Source: Limonium bicolor
Lineage: Eukaryota > Streptophyta > Magnoliopsida > Caryophyllales > Plumbaginaceae
NCBI GenBank assembly: GCA_023374045.1
Contig: CM041780.1
Coordinates: forward strand, 169,814,085 to 169,878,084
Direction of reading: 5' to 3'
DNA length: 64,000 nucleotides
Shown piece after piece: positions 35,601 to 47,815 of the stretch. Position 1 is the first letter of the stretch, and each line of letters opens with the position of its first letter. The notes under the pieces were generated by a model. It saw only the letters and a program-made list of their open reading frames with translations, did no database searches and was not told where the DNA came from. The translations under genes were made by a program, and so were the position numbers.

Positions 35601-38600
35601 ATCCAACCCCAACAGTAAGTCCTCTTCGACTCTATCGTCAGGATCCATAATCTGAAAAATAATCAATAATTAACAGGTTAATACGAACATCTACTGAATC
35701 AATATTGAAACATGACAAAAATGAAATAATATAATATTGTCAATCAGACTTACAACAATTACATTTCATCGTTCAATCCACAATCCTTCATTGTGGTCGG
35801 ACCTTCGATATTCAAAATTAGTTACATTATCTACCTCTATTGGCAACCGAATAGGTACATCTGTTTCATCTTCACAATCGTATTCATCCTCATCAACAAT
35901 ATTATCAATCCCAACTATCGATCTTTTACTCTGCATTACAATAGACCATATGGGATTACACTGATCACGGCAGTAGAATACTTGTTTTGCCTTTGATGCA
36001 ACAATAAAGGGTTCATTAGTAGGAGCCGCTGTCGTTAAATCAACTAGCTTCATACCATGATCCTCCTCACGATATCCCTGTTTGTTGTCCACCCATTTGC
36101 AACGAAATACGCAAGTTTCATAACTAGTGTAATTCAAGACCCAGATATCCTCAATAACACCATAATATTCGTTCTTCAGTGTATTATGACTTGTTCCTAT
36201 GAAAATGTCTTGTGAAGCGATAAGATGCACACCACTGTTCTGGTTTGTCGATTTACAATCTTGACGTTCAGTGTAAAAAGAAAATCCATTTACATCATAT
36301 CCTTCATAAGACAACACATCGAGATTTGGACCCAGGGCCAACAACTGCATCATTTCATCCACGTTCCTTGAATCTTCATACAACACCTTCTGTCTGAACC
36401 ACTTAACAAATGTCGCATTCTGCTCTTTTTTTAATTTGGCATTACTCATCGTTGGGTGTTTTGTTTTGAGGTAGGCTAGGTGTGCATCGAAATACGGTTC
36501 AACAACTTCAGAATGATTCAACACAACCAGATGTGCCTTGTTCAATGTATCAATATCAACTCTGCATAATTTTTCCCACAGGTACCAACTCCTTTAAGCC
36601 TGCCATCATGTCTTGCTTTTGGTAATCCAATAACATCAACACCGTGTAAGTAGTGAGTGCAGAAGTCAACTACCTCCTCTGTTACTGTCCCTTCAATTAT
36701 ACTTTCCCTCTGGACGCCGACGGTTTTTCATTTTCTTTTTCAGTATACCCATATATCTCTCAAACGGATACATGTATCGAAGGTATAACGGACCACAATG
36801 TTTGATCTCTCTAACAAGATGAACAAGTAGATGCACCATAATATCAAAAAATGAAGGAGGGAAATACATTTCCAACTGACACATGGTGATCACAAGGTCA
36901 TTCTGTAGTTTATCCAGCGTCTTCACATCAAGCACTTTACACGAAATTCCTTTGAAGAAAACAGATAAATTAGTAATAGTTTTCCTGACATCAGCTGGAA
37001 GGATCCCACGGATTACAACCGGAAGTAAGTGCTGCATTAGCACATGATAGTCGTGAGACTTCATCCCTACCAATTTAAGATCAGACATTGATACCAAATT
37101 TGATATGTTCGATGAGTAACTAGATGGCACTTTAATATGACGAAGAGAACTACAAAAACTTATTTTCTCTTCTTTGGATAATGTATGACAAGCGGGAGGC
37201 AAGAATGTTCTTTTCCCTCTTTGTTGTGGCGCGAGTTCTTCCCGTATACCCAATTCAACTAGATCTTTTCTACCCTTTAAATGGTCTTTTGTCTTTCGTT
37301 TCACGTTTAGTAGTGTCGCAGATACACTTTCACCAATGTTTTTCTCCACGTGCATAGTATCAATGCAATGTCTCACCTCTAAATGTTGCCAATATTCAAG
37401 TTCCCAAAATATTGATTTTTTCTTCCAGATACTCTTTTCAGTGGCTTTAATTGGTGGACCGAAGTTGTTCACAACATTCTTCAACTGATTGTAAGTCTCA
37501 GCAGCAGATAGTGGTGGTCGTGCGACTGCATGATCCGTTTTTCCATCAAACTCTTTTGTCATCTTACAGTATTTGTGACCTTTCGGGAGGAATTTCCGGT
37601 GGCCCATGTACACATTTTTTCCACTGTGTTTTAACCGTATACTGCAAGTTCTATCTCCACATATAGGGCACGCTAGAGCTCCTTTAATTGTGTATCCCGA
37701 GAGGTTGCCGTATGCAGGGAAATCATTGATTGTACAAAACAATATAGCCCGGAGCGTGAAGTTTTCCATACCGTATGAATCATACACTGTCGCACCTTCA
37801 TTCCACAACAATTGTAAATCGTCAATAAGTGGTTGCAAAAACACATCAATTTTGTTTCCCGGTTATTTTGGACCCGATATCAACAGAGAGAGGAGAATAT
37901 GTCTGGGTTTCATACACAACCATGGCGGCAGATTGTATATTGTCAATAAAACAGGCCAAGTACTATGTATACTGCTCAAAGTGCCATAAGGGTTCATCCC
38001 ATCAGTGCATAAACCAAGTCTTAAGTTCCTTGGGTCTGTACCGAATTGAGGGTATATTCTGTCAATGTTTCTCCATTGTGGTGAATCGGCTGGATGTCTC
38101 AATTTACCGTCATCCTTTCTATGGGTAGCATGCCATCGGAGGTTCTCAGCATCTTTTTGAACTGCAAACAAACGTCTGAATCGGGGAATAATCGGTAGAT
38201 ACCACAACACCTTCGCAGGAGAACCCACGTTAGTGCTTATTTGGTTTCTGTCACCCTTTTTACATAGCGTGATTCCCCACATTCAGAGCAATGGTCATCC
38301 AACTCATTCTCCTTCCAGTACAACATACACCCATTTGGACAAGCATGTATTTTTTTATATTCCATACCCATCGAACACATTAACTTCTTTGCCTCATAAG
38401 TTGTTGTGGGTATCGCATTGTCCTTTGGTAGTACATCCTTCAGCAGTTGTAAAAGATCTGTAAAACTGACATCACTCCATCCATGTCTCGCCTTTAGATT
38501 GAATAGTTTTAAGACAACGCTCAATTTGTTTTGCTTTTGCATATCACATCCACTGTACAACGATTCCTTTGATGCTTGCATCAGATTTTCGAATGTTTTG

Positions 38601-39021
38601 GGTTTGTTGGAAAAATGTTGTTCAATATCTTCCATCATCGCATTAAGGTCCTCCTGATCATCTGAATCACTAACTAGTGAATCATCTTGAGTATCCCCAA
38701 AATCGTGTGAAGCATCCATTTCCGATTGTTCTGCAACGACGTTATCAGCACATTCAAACACTTGTACTGAATGTTGACCATGCAATATTGTTATGGCTTC
38801 ATAGTCTTCTGTAAACCCTCTGCGAATCAGATGATCCTTAATCTTGTCCACACCTCGGTATTTGAAGTCGTTCTTGCAATCGACACAAGGACATCGAATA
38901 TATCCCTTATCCCTTGGTTTAAGATTGTCAACAAGGACTTTGCAAATTTATTGACCCCTTCTAGGTACTTGATGTCCAATCTGTCACTGTACATCACCGA
39001 GCGCTCCATCTCCTTTTTCAA
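35592..39021 (-). pseudogene. CACTA (En/Spm) TNP2-type transposase, broken
   Basis: Domains in order on the minus strand. Transposase-associated N-terminus (MERSVMYSDRLDIKYLEGV, 39009 to about 38950); a frameshift near 38945; then CPCVDCKNDF and DHLIRRGF. Next is an acidic linker and the HACPNGCMLYW...CSECGESRY zinc-like block (to 38237). Another shift follows; then the Transposase_21 core (RRLFAVQKDAENLRWHA; TDGMNPYG; NLPPWLCMKPRHILLSLLIS). A TAA replaces a likely Gln codon at 37861-37863. The next long frame, 37844-36693, has CPICGDRTCS and HCIDTMHVEKNIGESV plus the DUF4218-like end. After two more shifts the DUF4216-like C-terminus lies at 36545-35766. A last small exon (about 35645-35592) reads into the neighbouring CACTA terminus. 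Several lesions make it inactive. Confidence 0.9.
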
Positions 39022-39090
39022 AACACACCATGTCGTGAACTCGTTCCATTAATCTCCTCTTTTTTTATTTACAGATTTAACAACCTAAAC

Positions 39091-39333
39091 CTATCCAATC
39101 ACCTTCGATCTCACCTAGGAACAAGTTAATAATATACAGTAGTTCAGTGATAATTTCGGCAACATTACCCTACAGTTCTCCTATATATATATATGAATCG
39201 TTTCAATTCACATATATATATATATGTACACTAGAAGAACACTAGGGTAATGCTGCTGAAATTATCACTGAACTATTGTATATTATTAACTCATTCACAA
39301 CCTAGATGGTGAGATCAAAGGTCATTGGATAGT
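39091..39333. mobile_element. Foldback MITE within the CACTA 5' region
   Basis: Arms of about 110 bp are inverted: CTATCCAATCACCTTCGATC at 39091 pairs with GATCAAAGGTCATTGGATAG ending at 39333. Both arms carry 'taataatatac(a)gtagttcagtgataattt'. The loop holds two (TA)n tracts around 39182-39225. No target duplication was resolved. Confidence 0.7.
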
Positions 39334-40990
39334 CCCAACAGGGACTATCTAAGACATACCTCTATCAGGTAAATCTCAGACAGGTAATTCTATGTTTGAA
39401 TTGATTTTCCATTGTTTAATAGAAAAACAAAAATAAATTGAAACATTTTAAATACCAACCTGATGAGTACTGGATGGTCAGCGCGAACAGCACAAGATAG
39501 AGAAGAGACAAGTAGACAGATGTTCTTGCACGTAGTATATGACACCTATTCAATGAAATTAAAATAAGGTTTTAATTTTATAAAAACTTGAATAATTGAA
39601 CATATTAAACTGCATGAGATGAAAAAATTGAAACTGTAAGTAATTATGAAGAAAGTTAAATTCGATGGAATTAGAATCAGCTTAAATTCTGGAAAAAATT
39701 TGGCATGACCTTTGCGTATTTTTAGACACTCCACATTTTTTTAAGGCAGAAATAAACACAGTAGCAGCAATAACATTTATTCTCCGCAAACCATACGAAT
39801 TATCAGACAGACAAGTATATAATAATATATATGATCAATGAACAAAAAAACCACCCCATTTCAACTTAATCTCACATTTCACCACACTATGCAAATATAT
39901 ATTCTAATGATTGCAGAATACAAGTAGAATTTAGTATAACGTTTATTCATGACAATATAAGTATTTGTTTGTAAAATCATAATCAGAAACGCAAGTGTTT
40001 TACCGTGGGTTCCGATCAGGCAAACTGGTGGCAGAGGTTGACAGCAGCAGATGGTGCGACAAGTAGACAATCCGACCGTGTGTAGTGACACCTATTCAAT
40101 GAAATTAGAATATAAGGTTTTAATTTGAAAAAATATGAATAATTGAACAAATAACAAACGAATATATTTTCAATAAACCATGTTATTGAAACATTTTTAA
40201 AAAACTAACCTAATGAGTAGGGATGATCAACTCACAAATGTGATGGAAGAGGAATTTTTCAACCGTAGTAACACGCACCTATCCAATAAAATAAGAATAA
40301 GGTTTAATTCTGGAAAAAATTTGGCATGATCTTTGCGTATTGCTAGAGACTCCACACTTTTTTTAAGCAGAAACAAACACAATAGCAGCATCAGATCAAG
40401 GTTCAAGTGATTCCCAAATGTTGACTAGTACACTCCATCTATCCAGTAATCCAAATTTTACATAGAACTCTATCGTCATACTTTCGCTCAACAAACTGGA
40501 ATGTCCAGAAACCTTATTTCAAATTCGAAACCTTAAACTTTAATTTGAACCATAATTCGGTTTTAGTGTTGCTAATTAGCATAACCGCATCAAGATAAAA
40601 AAAATATAATCCAACTACATACATTGTTTGAATTTGTGAACTTCCATAATTTAAGGAATTAGTAAACACTCACCCGAAAACACTAAATCCAGAATCGACC
40701 AACCACAACAACCATTTTCCAAAATCATCAAAACCACAGAAGTAATCTTTCCACAACAATCACAAGATTTTGCCTAATTTTCAAGTTGCACAAAACACCA
40801 AAACAATCCAGATCTGTGTACACCACTGTAATCACGAGAAACCCATTTTTTCTCAGATCAATTCACAACATCAAACAATTAAAATTCTGGACAATATAAG
40901 AAGAAATTTAAAGTTCATGTTAACTGACATATATACATATACGTTAGATTTATAACCTTTGGGGTTATGGGGTGGATTTTTGGCCTCAGA
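39334..40990. repeat. Noncoding DNA with three diverged local duplicates
   Basis: A block reading 'cctgatgagta...ggat' then 'gacacctattcaatgaaatta(a/g)aataaggttttaatt' occurs near 39460-39575, 40010-40125 and 40205-40310. A second block 'ggaaaaaatttggcatga(c/t)ctttgcgtatt' occurs at 39690 and 40312. It probably is intron or 5' noncoding sequence of the CACTA transposase. No exon could be defined. Confidence 0.5.
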
Positions 40991-41858
40991 TTTCAGTCCT
41001 GTTCGAAGCAAGGGGGCAAGGTTAGTGTTTCGTTTCCAAATCTGGAAACAAAATGTAAAGTTTTAAGGTTAATATGTGAACTTACTTTTTTTTTCTCTGT
41101 TTCATTCACGTTTTCAGGTGTGGTCGATCTCGGGCGCGGCTTGTCGATGGCGACGGAGAAGCTGGGACGACGAGTGGGGCGGAACTGGTGGCGCAGACAG
41201 TCGGAGCTAGGCGTGGCTTCACCGGAGGGGGCGACTGGGAAGGGCGGCGTTGGCGCGGCGCGCTTCAGTACCAGAGGGGGAGCTTCGGGAGGATGCGCGA
41301 CAAGACGAGGGGCGGAGGCGGTGGAGCGAGCTGGGGACCGTGAGCAGGGCGACGGCGGAAGGGGGGCAAAACGGCGAGGGGAGAATGGGGGTGGGAGTCG
41401 TCGACGGGAGAATGGGGGAGGGGAGTCGGGCCGGAATCGCACAGGAGACGGTGAGTCGGGAGGAAGAAGAAGAAATGAGGCCTCAGGTTTTTAATTCAAT
41501 GACTTTAAATGACGGTTGATACACAAACCGTCGTTTAAAACCTATGTCACGAGAGGAATAAACGACGGTTCTTAGATAAACCGTGGTTTTTAAGTGTTGG
41601 CGCAATACTTTAAACGACGGTTCAATAGTAACCGTGGTTTATATTGATTATATACGACGGTTGTAACGGGAACCGTCATTTATCTTCTAAGGCGTCGAAC
41701 TATAAACGACGGTTTCTGTTAAAACCGTCGTTTATATAGAGAGCCAAGCAACATAAATGACGGTTCTCTAAATAACCGTGGTTTATACACTTTAAACGAC
41801 GGTTTCATTATTAACCGTGGTTTAAAGTCCGTCATTTAAAATCTTTTTTCTACTAGTG
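40991..41858 (-). mobile_element. CACTA 5' end: GC-rich block plus subterminal repeats
   Basis: The terminus is ..CTTTTTTCTACTAGTG at 41858, so on the minus strand the element begins CACTAGTAGAAAAAAG. From 41515 to 41840 the motif 'aaacgacggtt' and its variants or complement ('aaccgtggttta', 'aaccgtcgttta') recur more than ten times. Inside that, 41110-41500 is strongly GC-rich and open in several frames on both strands, without any recognisable protein. This fits the 5' end of the CACTA whose transposase (39.0-35.6 kb, minus) points away from it. The element's other end was not found. Confidence 0.7.
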
Positions 41859-42284
41859 TCAAGATCAATGGAGGCGAGTATACCTGGTTGCCTCTGTTGC
41901 ATGTTCTGTAGACTAATGGAGGCATGGATTTACTTGCCTCATTTGCTGGACATCAACGGAGGCGAGATAAGCACGTCGCCTCCCTTGCTTATGGCAGTGA
42001 GTTTCTATGCCCAGCCCATCCGAGGCAAGATAATGATGTTGCCTCAGTAGGTCCATATCAACGGGGGCGAGTTCATGATGCCCCGGTAGCTTGTCATCTA
42101 CAGAGGCGAGTTTTGTTGCCTCTGTAGGTAAAATCAACAGAGGCAAACCAATTTTTCGCCTCCATATTCAACTGAGGCGATCTTTTAGAGACAACATTTT
42201 CTCGCCTCTAAAAGTCTACAGAGGCAATTTTCTGATTTACAGAGGCAATAAAAGTTGCCTCCATAGATCTTATATGTAGTAGTG
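41859..42284. mobile_element. Small CACTA-like element with 'gaggcgag' repeats
   Basis: The right end reads ..GATCTTATATGTAGTAGTG (42284), i.e. CACTACTACATATAAGATC in reverse. The left part 'tcaagatcaatggaggcgag' is its inverted partner at the 'aagatc.atggaggc' level, but its outermost bases merge with the terminus at 41858. Between them 'acagaggcgag', 'gttgcctc' and complements recur about ten times. It is noncoding and probably a non-autonomous element truncated on the left. Confidence 0.5.
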
Positions 42285-42502
42285 TTTTTATGCTACTATC
42301 TATCCAAATTAATATCTGATATTGATATTGAACTATTGAACCCCAAAAGCATAATTATATTCTGCACATTTGAATCTAAACCGTCAGTTCACCTAACTTA
42401 CAAGTGAAATTCATATAGCATCATCATCTAACAAATAAAAAACAGCTTTTGTTCATATACACAATATATATTCCGCTACCAAAACTAAAAGGTAAATCCC
42501 AG
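42285..42502. other. Aux/IAA 3' flank
   Basis: AT-rich 218 bp between the small CACTA-like end and the Aux/IAA stop codon, presumably 3' UTR and terminator of the Aux/IAA gene. No poly(A) tract that would mark a retrocopy is seen. Confidence 0.4.
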
Positions 42503-43056
42503 TTAGATTCTACAAATACCCATCCCTTTGGCATCAGAAGATTTCATGATCCTCACCCTTTTGCACGACTCAACAAACATATCCCAAGGCACATCTCCAG
42601 CAAGCATCCAATCCCCATCTTTGTCTTGATAAGTCGAGATGTAATAATCATCTCTCATTACTACCTTAAACATACTCTCAATCACAGTCATCATCTCCCT
42701 ATAACTCGAATAAGCTTTCAAATCAATCTTTCTCAAGTATGGTACACCATCCATGTTGACTTTCACATACGTCTCTTTGGATCTGATCACCGTTGTCGAC
42801 GCTTTTGTTTCGTGTTGTTCTTTCTGTATAATCGTACTGGTGGCCATCCTACTATCTGTGTCTTGGTTGGAATTGTATTGTGTTGGCCACTTGTTGCCGC
42901 TGTCAGCATTTCTGATGAAGTTCTTTTACTCCCGATTTTGGATTCACTAGTAGTGGCTGTTGATGATGGTGTCTGATCCGGTAACCCTAGTCTCAATTCA
43001 GTTGCTTCGAGATTCAAATCGCCTTCTTGGTCGTAGTTTTCTTGCCCTGCCGCCAT
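42503..43056 (-). CDS. Aux/IAA transcriptional repressor, intronless, one frameshift
   Basis: Nuclear auxin co-receptor/repressor family that binds ARF activators and is degraded through TIR1/AFB. The start chosen is ATG 43056 (context ACCATGGCGG); an in-frame ATG lies 12 bp upstream. Domain [11 protein letters not shown]. Domain II degron: [15 protein letters not shown], with Ile where Val is usual. Domain [20 protein letters not shown]. Domain [19 protein letters not shown], then [17 protein letters not shown]. About 185 residues, normal for the short class. After domain II the frame shifts at an A4 run (about 42803-42808), and one more A would restore a continuous protein. No intron is present although most Aux/IAA genes have introns between these domains. 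It has its own TATA box, so it may be a gene with an assembly indel or a domesticated retrocopy. Confidence 0.85.
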
Positions 43057-43159
43057 GGTAGCTAACAATTAATTTCCAAATCGTTCTTAAAAGAAAATTA
43101 AACTCTCCTTCTCAGTTGGTAAGTTAATGTCGATCGATCTACAAGGATTTCCGCACAAG

Positions 43160-43375
43160 TTTGTCTCTGCACTGCTTGTCACTTCCAGCTGTAGGTATTG
43201 AGAATGGGGGGTTTTGAGCTTGTGATGAATGAGATCGTCAGATGAGGAGATCGAGAATGGTGCACTCTTGCATATATACAAACTTGGGTCCGGTCCGGTG
43301 GTCCGGCCCGGTTTAATGTGCAAGGTAGACAGAATAAAGCAAAATCAAGGAACACTAAATGAGTTTGTCTCCTCT
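43160..43375 (-). promoter_or_regulatory. Aux/IAA promoter: TATA box and TGTCTC auxin motifs
   Basis: On the minus strand TATATATG lies at about 43270-43277, ~215 bp before the start codon. TGTCTC (GAGACA on the gene strand) occurs at 43162-43167, likely in the 5' UTR, and at 43366-43371, upstream of the TATA box. TGTCTC is the classical auxin response element, fitting the feedback control usual for this family. The hexamer is short, so chance occurrence is possible. Confidence 0.5.
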
Positions 43376-44047
43376 TAGTTTGAAACTACCGAGCATTAAC
43401 AAACGACATTATTGCTCCTGCTGAGATATCAATTGTGGCCACAACTTAATTCGATTCTAGTGTTTATCTACCCACTATACCTAATTCGATTCGTGGACAA
43501 TACGTGACCTCAAAAAGATAGTAGCAAAAAATGAACCTTTTTAATAATTCGATGCCCATGACGACAGTCTGGTATATATATATACCTTTTGAAATGTAAT
43601 GTCTTTTGCTGACCAGTGAGGGGACAAGGGAAGGACAAAGACAAACAAAGATCCAATCTTATTGAAACGGATAAGATAGATAGATCGTGCGTCTTGAATA
43701 TGTATGGAATAGAACAGCTCATATGGGGTCAAGCATGTATATTTGTGATTAAACTGTGTACTATACCCCAAGTTAATCATTTATTTGCCAACCACTAGCA
43801 TGTGAGAGAAGTAATTACATATCTTTATGCCAAACTTGTTCTAAAAACCAGGGCACACAGATCTGTGTGCAAATTACACTCATCATACTACTCCAGAGCA
43901 GATGATCTCTCTTTGAAAATGAAAACAAATTATCTAGCTATAAAGATATCTACGGAGTTGGTTTACTTCCTACTTCCTCAAACAAGTATATAATTCTAGG
44001 GAACTTGATTTTATGGACAAAGGGAGAAATTTTGTTGACGAAAGAAG

Positions 44048-44082
<35 letters not shown>

Positions 44083-44184
44083 TCATTATGTGCGCATACC
44101 CCCTATCAAATGGGATAGCAGATGGGCTTCATTGATATCCGCATGCGTGAGAACTTACGGTGAATTCATGAAACAGTGATCCAG
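43376..44184. repeat. Upstream intergenic DNA with a (TA)n microsatellite
   Basis: A pure TA tract of about 14 units lies at 44051-44079. The rest shows no gene. A few short frames on either strand have no recognisable content. Confidence 0.6.
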
Positions 44185-47100
44185 TTTTTTTTTTTTTTTA
44201 TAAACCTTTTCTCATATTCATTCATTACTAGCACAAAAGATCAAGTCTAGATTACATGTTCTAGTAATCTTAGGAGGAATTTCATCTCCAATCCAAACTT
44301 TAAAACACTTAGTACTATTATACAAATAAGCAGACAAGTGAAATTAAACTCATTACTAATACAAGAGCTAGTAATATCTTCACATCCTTTGCAAAAATCT
44401 TCAAGTTGTTTCCATTCTAGAGTAGGTTTCCCAGGCAATTGATTTCTTCTTATCTGATTAATGAAGGTACAAGTCTCTTCATGAAAGGTTTCTATTTCCA
44501 CTTTACCATACCCATCTTCTTTAGCCCATTTAAGGCCAAAAACTGCCCCTTGAATATCAGCTCTTAACAAGGAACAAGAAGCTGTCATCACCTTATTATA
44601 CACCATCAGGATAGCACCATCTGAATCTCGTACAGAGCCTACAAGAATCAAAGCTTTGCCTTTCGAATTTTTACATCCATTGCTGATTTTTATTCCACCC
44701 TATATAGTACGAATCCAAAGTAAGTAACCAGATCATCATATAGAGCATTCTTATTTCTAATCTTGTAAGCTTTTGTAAATGCATAATTAGACTCTAGCAG
44801 AGCCTGTAATGACAGCTGATTGTTATGCCTAGCCATGTTTTTTGCATCATAGATGCACCACATTATATTGATAACATCTTCCAGTTTTTTCATAGGCCAT
44901 TTGTCTGCCTGAGAGAAAAATCAGCTATGAATGTTATTTTCTTCAATAGGAGAAATTATGCTTAGATCAATCAACCTTCCCACTGTTTTTTAATCATGAC
45001 ACAATCAAAGAGGTTATGAAAGAATTATAAACTTTTGCACAGAGATAACAAAGGGGAGAACTTCCCGTTCTTCTAGAAATGTTAGCAGCAGAAGGCACAA
45101 TATTCCTCCTAATTTCCAGTAGAAATGCTTAACTCTGAGGCTACACTGAGTTCTAGCAATCTTATTATGAAGGGTCATAGGAATATAGCTCGAAGAAGGA
45201 GAATCTGATATAGCCTGCTGTTGAGCTAACTAGTAAGCTGATCTTACAGAAAAATTTCTGTCCTTGTTGTAGTACCACTCTCGAGAATCTTTCTCTTCTG
45301 AACAAAAACTGATCTACTTAAATATCCACTGAATCAATCTCCCAGGTTTTATTATCTAACAAGTTAAGGTTCCAATCATCCAACTGCTTATTGAAAAACT
45401 GATTAACTGTGCCATTGTGTCTTCACCTATAGGAATAGGAGTTAAGGATCTAAAGGAACAGTCTCTCGGAATCCAAGGATCTTTCCAAAATAAAGTGTCC
45501 TTTCCATCTCCTATCTTTCTCCTAACACCTTTCTTAAGTATCTTTAAGGAAGAAACAATAGCAGCCCAACTAGAACTATCATGTTTTCCTCTAGAATCTT
45601 GAAGAATATTTGAATCAGGGAAGTAGATACCTTTGAAGACTTTTGCAGCCAAGGAGTCTGGGGACTTTAAAAAATTCCAAGCATGTATGACTAGTAAAGC
45701 TCTGTTGAAAGAAGCAGCAGATCTAAATCCCATCCCACATAATTCTTTTGTTTACAAAGCTCTTCCCATTTGATCCAATGAATGCTCTTTTTGTCTAGAT
45801 TACCCCCCCCCCCCCCACCAGAAGGAAGCCAGAATAGAATTGAAGAATACCCCGAGGAAGCAAGAAGAAAGACATGAAGTAGGTAGGAATAACTTGCAAA
45901 ACACTAGCTACCATGACTGATCTACCCGCTTGAGAAATAGGCTTTCCCCAACTCAAGACTTTCTTTCGGATTGACTGAATGATGTAGTTGAAAAAGTTGT
46001 TTTTATTTCTTCCCATTTTCGTAGCAAGCCCCAGATATTTTTTGAAGTTATTTGTTTCTCCAAAACCAAATAAACTACAAATCTGATTCTTAGTCTGAGC
46101 ATTCAATTTTTTACTAAAAAGAATCTCAGACTTGTTATCATTAATCTTGTGGCCAGAGGAAGCTAGGAAAGAATCAATAATGTCTTTTAGGACCTTGGAA
46201 TTCGACAAAGAACCCACTCCACAAAAAAGAACATCATCTGCAAAAGCTAAGTGACTGATAAAAGGTCCTCAAGAGGAGAGTTTATAGCCTTGAAAGATCT
46301 TGTTTTCATCTGCTTTGGTAATGACTGAAGACAGGCTTCTTGGGCTAAGATAAATAGGTAAGGAGACAGTGGGTCTCCTTGCCTAATACCTCTGGACGGG
46401 GAAAAAGGGATTCCAGGAGAACCATTAACCAGGACTAAGCAGGTAGTAGAGGAGATGCAATTAAGAACTGGATTGAGCCAGATATTAGGGAATCTCATAG
46501 CCTTAAGGATATCTCTAATAAAATTCCACTCTAATCTTTCACATGCCTTACTTAAATCAACTTTAAGAGCAAAATGACCCTTTTTAATAGCCTGACTTCT
46601 AGCAAAATTATGAATAATCTCGCCTGAAATCAAAATATTATCTGTGATGTTTTTGTTTTTAACAAATCCAAACTTATTAGTAGAGATAATTTCTGGCATG
46701 ATACCTCTTATCCTGTTGGAAAGGACCTTAGAGACTATCTTATAAACATAGTTACATAATGCTATAGGTTTAAACTCACTAATGTTGACTGATCCTTTAA
46801 TTTTAGGGATTAAAGACATGTAATAGTGATTAAAGGAGTTAGGCATAGAGTTACCTTGCAGAATTAAGAGAGAAGTCCCAGTAACTTTCCTCCCATCAAT
46901 GCTCTAGAGCTTCTTGAAGAAGTTACCCCTAAAACCATCAGGCCTTGGAGACTTGTCACTACCCAGTTCTTTCATAGCTTCAAAGACTTCCAAGGTAGAA
47001 TAAGGAACTAAGAGATGGTCAATGTGGGAATTCATTAATCTGCCTCTGACTGCTGAGGTGAATCTCTCATCTGTAACTGAATTTTCTGATTGAAACAACT

Positions 47101-47815
47101 GTCTGAAATAACTGCTAGCTATATTCTCAATGCCTTTCCAATCATACACCATAGCCTCAGAAGAGTTTTCCAGTCCTAGAATGTGATTTCTTCTCCTTCT
47201 TGCAGAAGCTCTTGCATGAAAGAAATTTGTATTTTTGTCCCCATCTTTAAACCACTAAATTTTGGATCTTTGCTGCCACCAAGATTCTTGCTTAAAGGAG
47301 AGAAGTTCTATATCCATCAGAACTCTTTTCCTATTTGAAGCAATCCAAATAGAGTTAGTAGCCAGGTTTAACTCTCTTAATTCCTCCTCATTTATTTTTT
47401 ATTTTCCACTTAATCTTTTCAAAGGACCATCCCTTCCATCTAGTCAAAGCCTTTTCACACTCCAGCAAGGACTGCTTAAGAGATAAACCTTGAATGTTCC
47501 AGTTTTGATTGACAATATCTTCACAATCTTTATCCCTATACCAAGAATTTTCAAACATAAAAATATGTTTAGGTTTATCATGATAGCCAAAATATATGAT
47601 AAGAAGAGGCTTATGATCAGAGTGCTCTCTCTCTACAGATGCTCTACTGTTAAAACATGAAATAACTGAGCTGCTTCTTCACAAAAGAGGATTCTATCCA
47701 ATTGCCAATACTATTATTTTCATCTGTCTGCCCATTAGTAAAAGTAGCCATTGCCCCTAAAGAAGCCTGCATCCTTCAGCTTACATTCAGCAACTGTGAA
47801 ATACCCCAAACTAAT
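44185..47815 (-). mobile_element. L1-type LINE, 5'-truncated, with RNase H
   Basis: A minus-strand non-LTR retrotransposon ending in poly(A), seen as T15 at 44185-44199. From the 5' side: endonuclease C-terminal part (about 47800-47560, with EREHSDHKPLL). A linker has FKDGDKNTNFFHARAS. The RT fingers carry SDKSPRPDGF at about 46930 (KAPGPDG is usual). RT palm: FKPIALCNYVYKIVSKVLSNR, GFVKNKNITDNIL, SRGIRQGDPLSPYLF; the catalytic LAFADDVLF is readable at about 46230-46255 after a frame change. Then come a KKVLSWGK.ISQAGR segment, the GDGKDTLFWKDPWIPR region at about 45500, and an RNase H domain (44690-44247). The left part of the endonuclease and ORF1 are missing. Many stops occur. A C14 run (45803-45816) breaks the frame. 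No target duplication found. Confidence 0.9.

Noticed and set aside
40993..41519. Long GC-rich frames on both strands
   Set aside because: Open in several frames at once because of low-complexity GC composition; no conserved motif.
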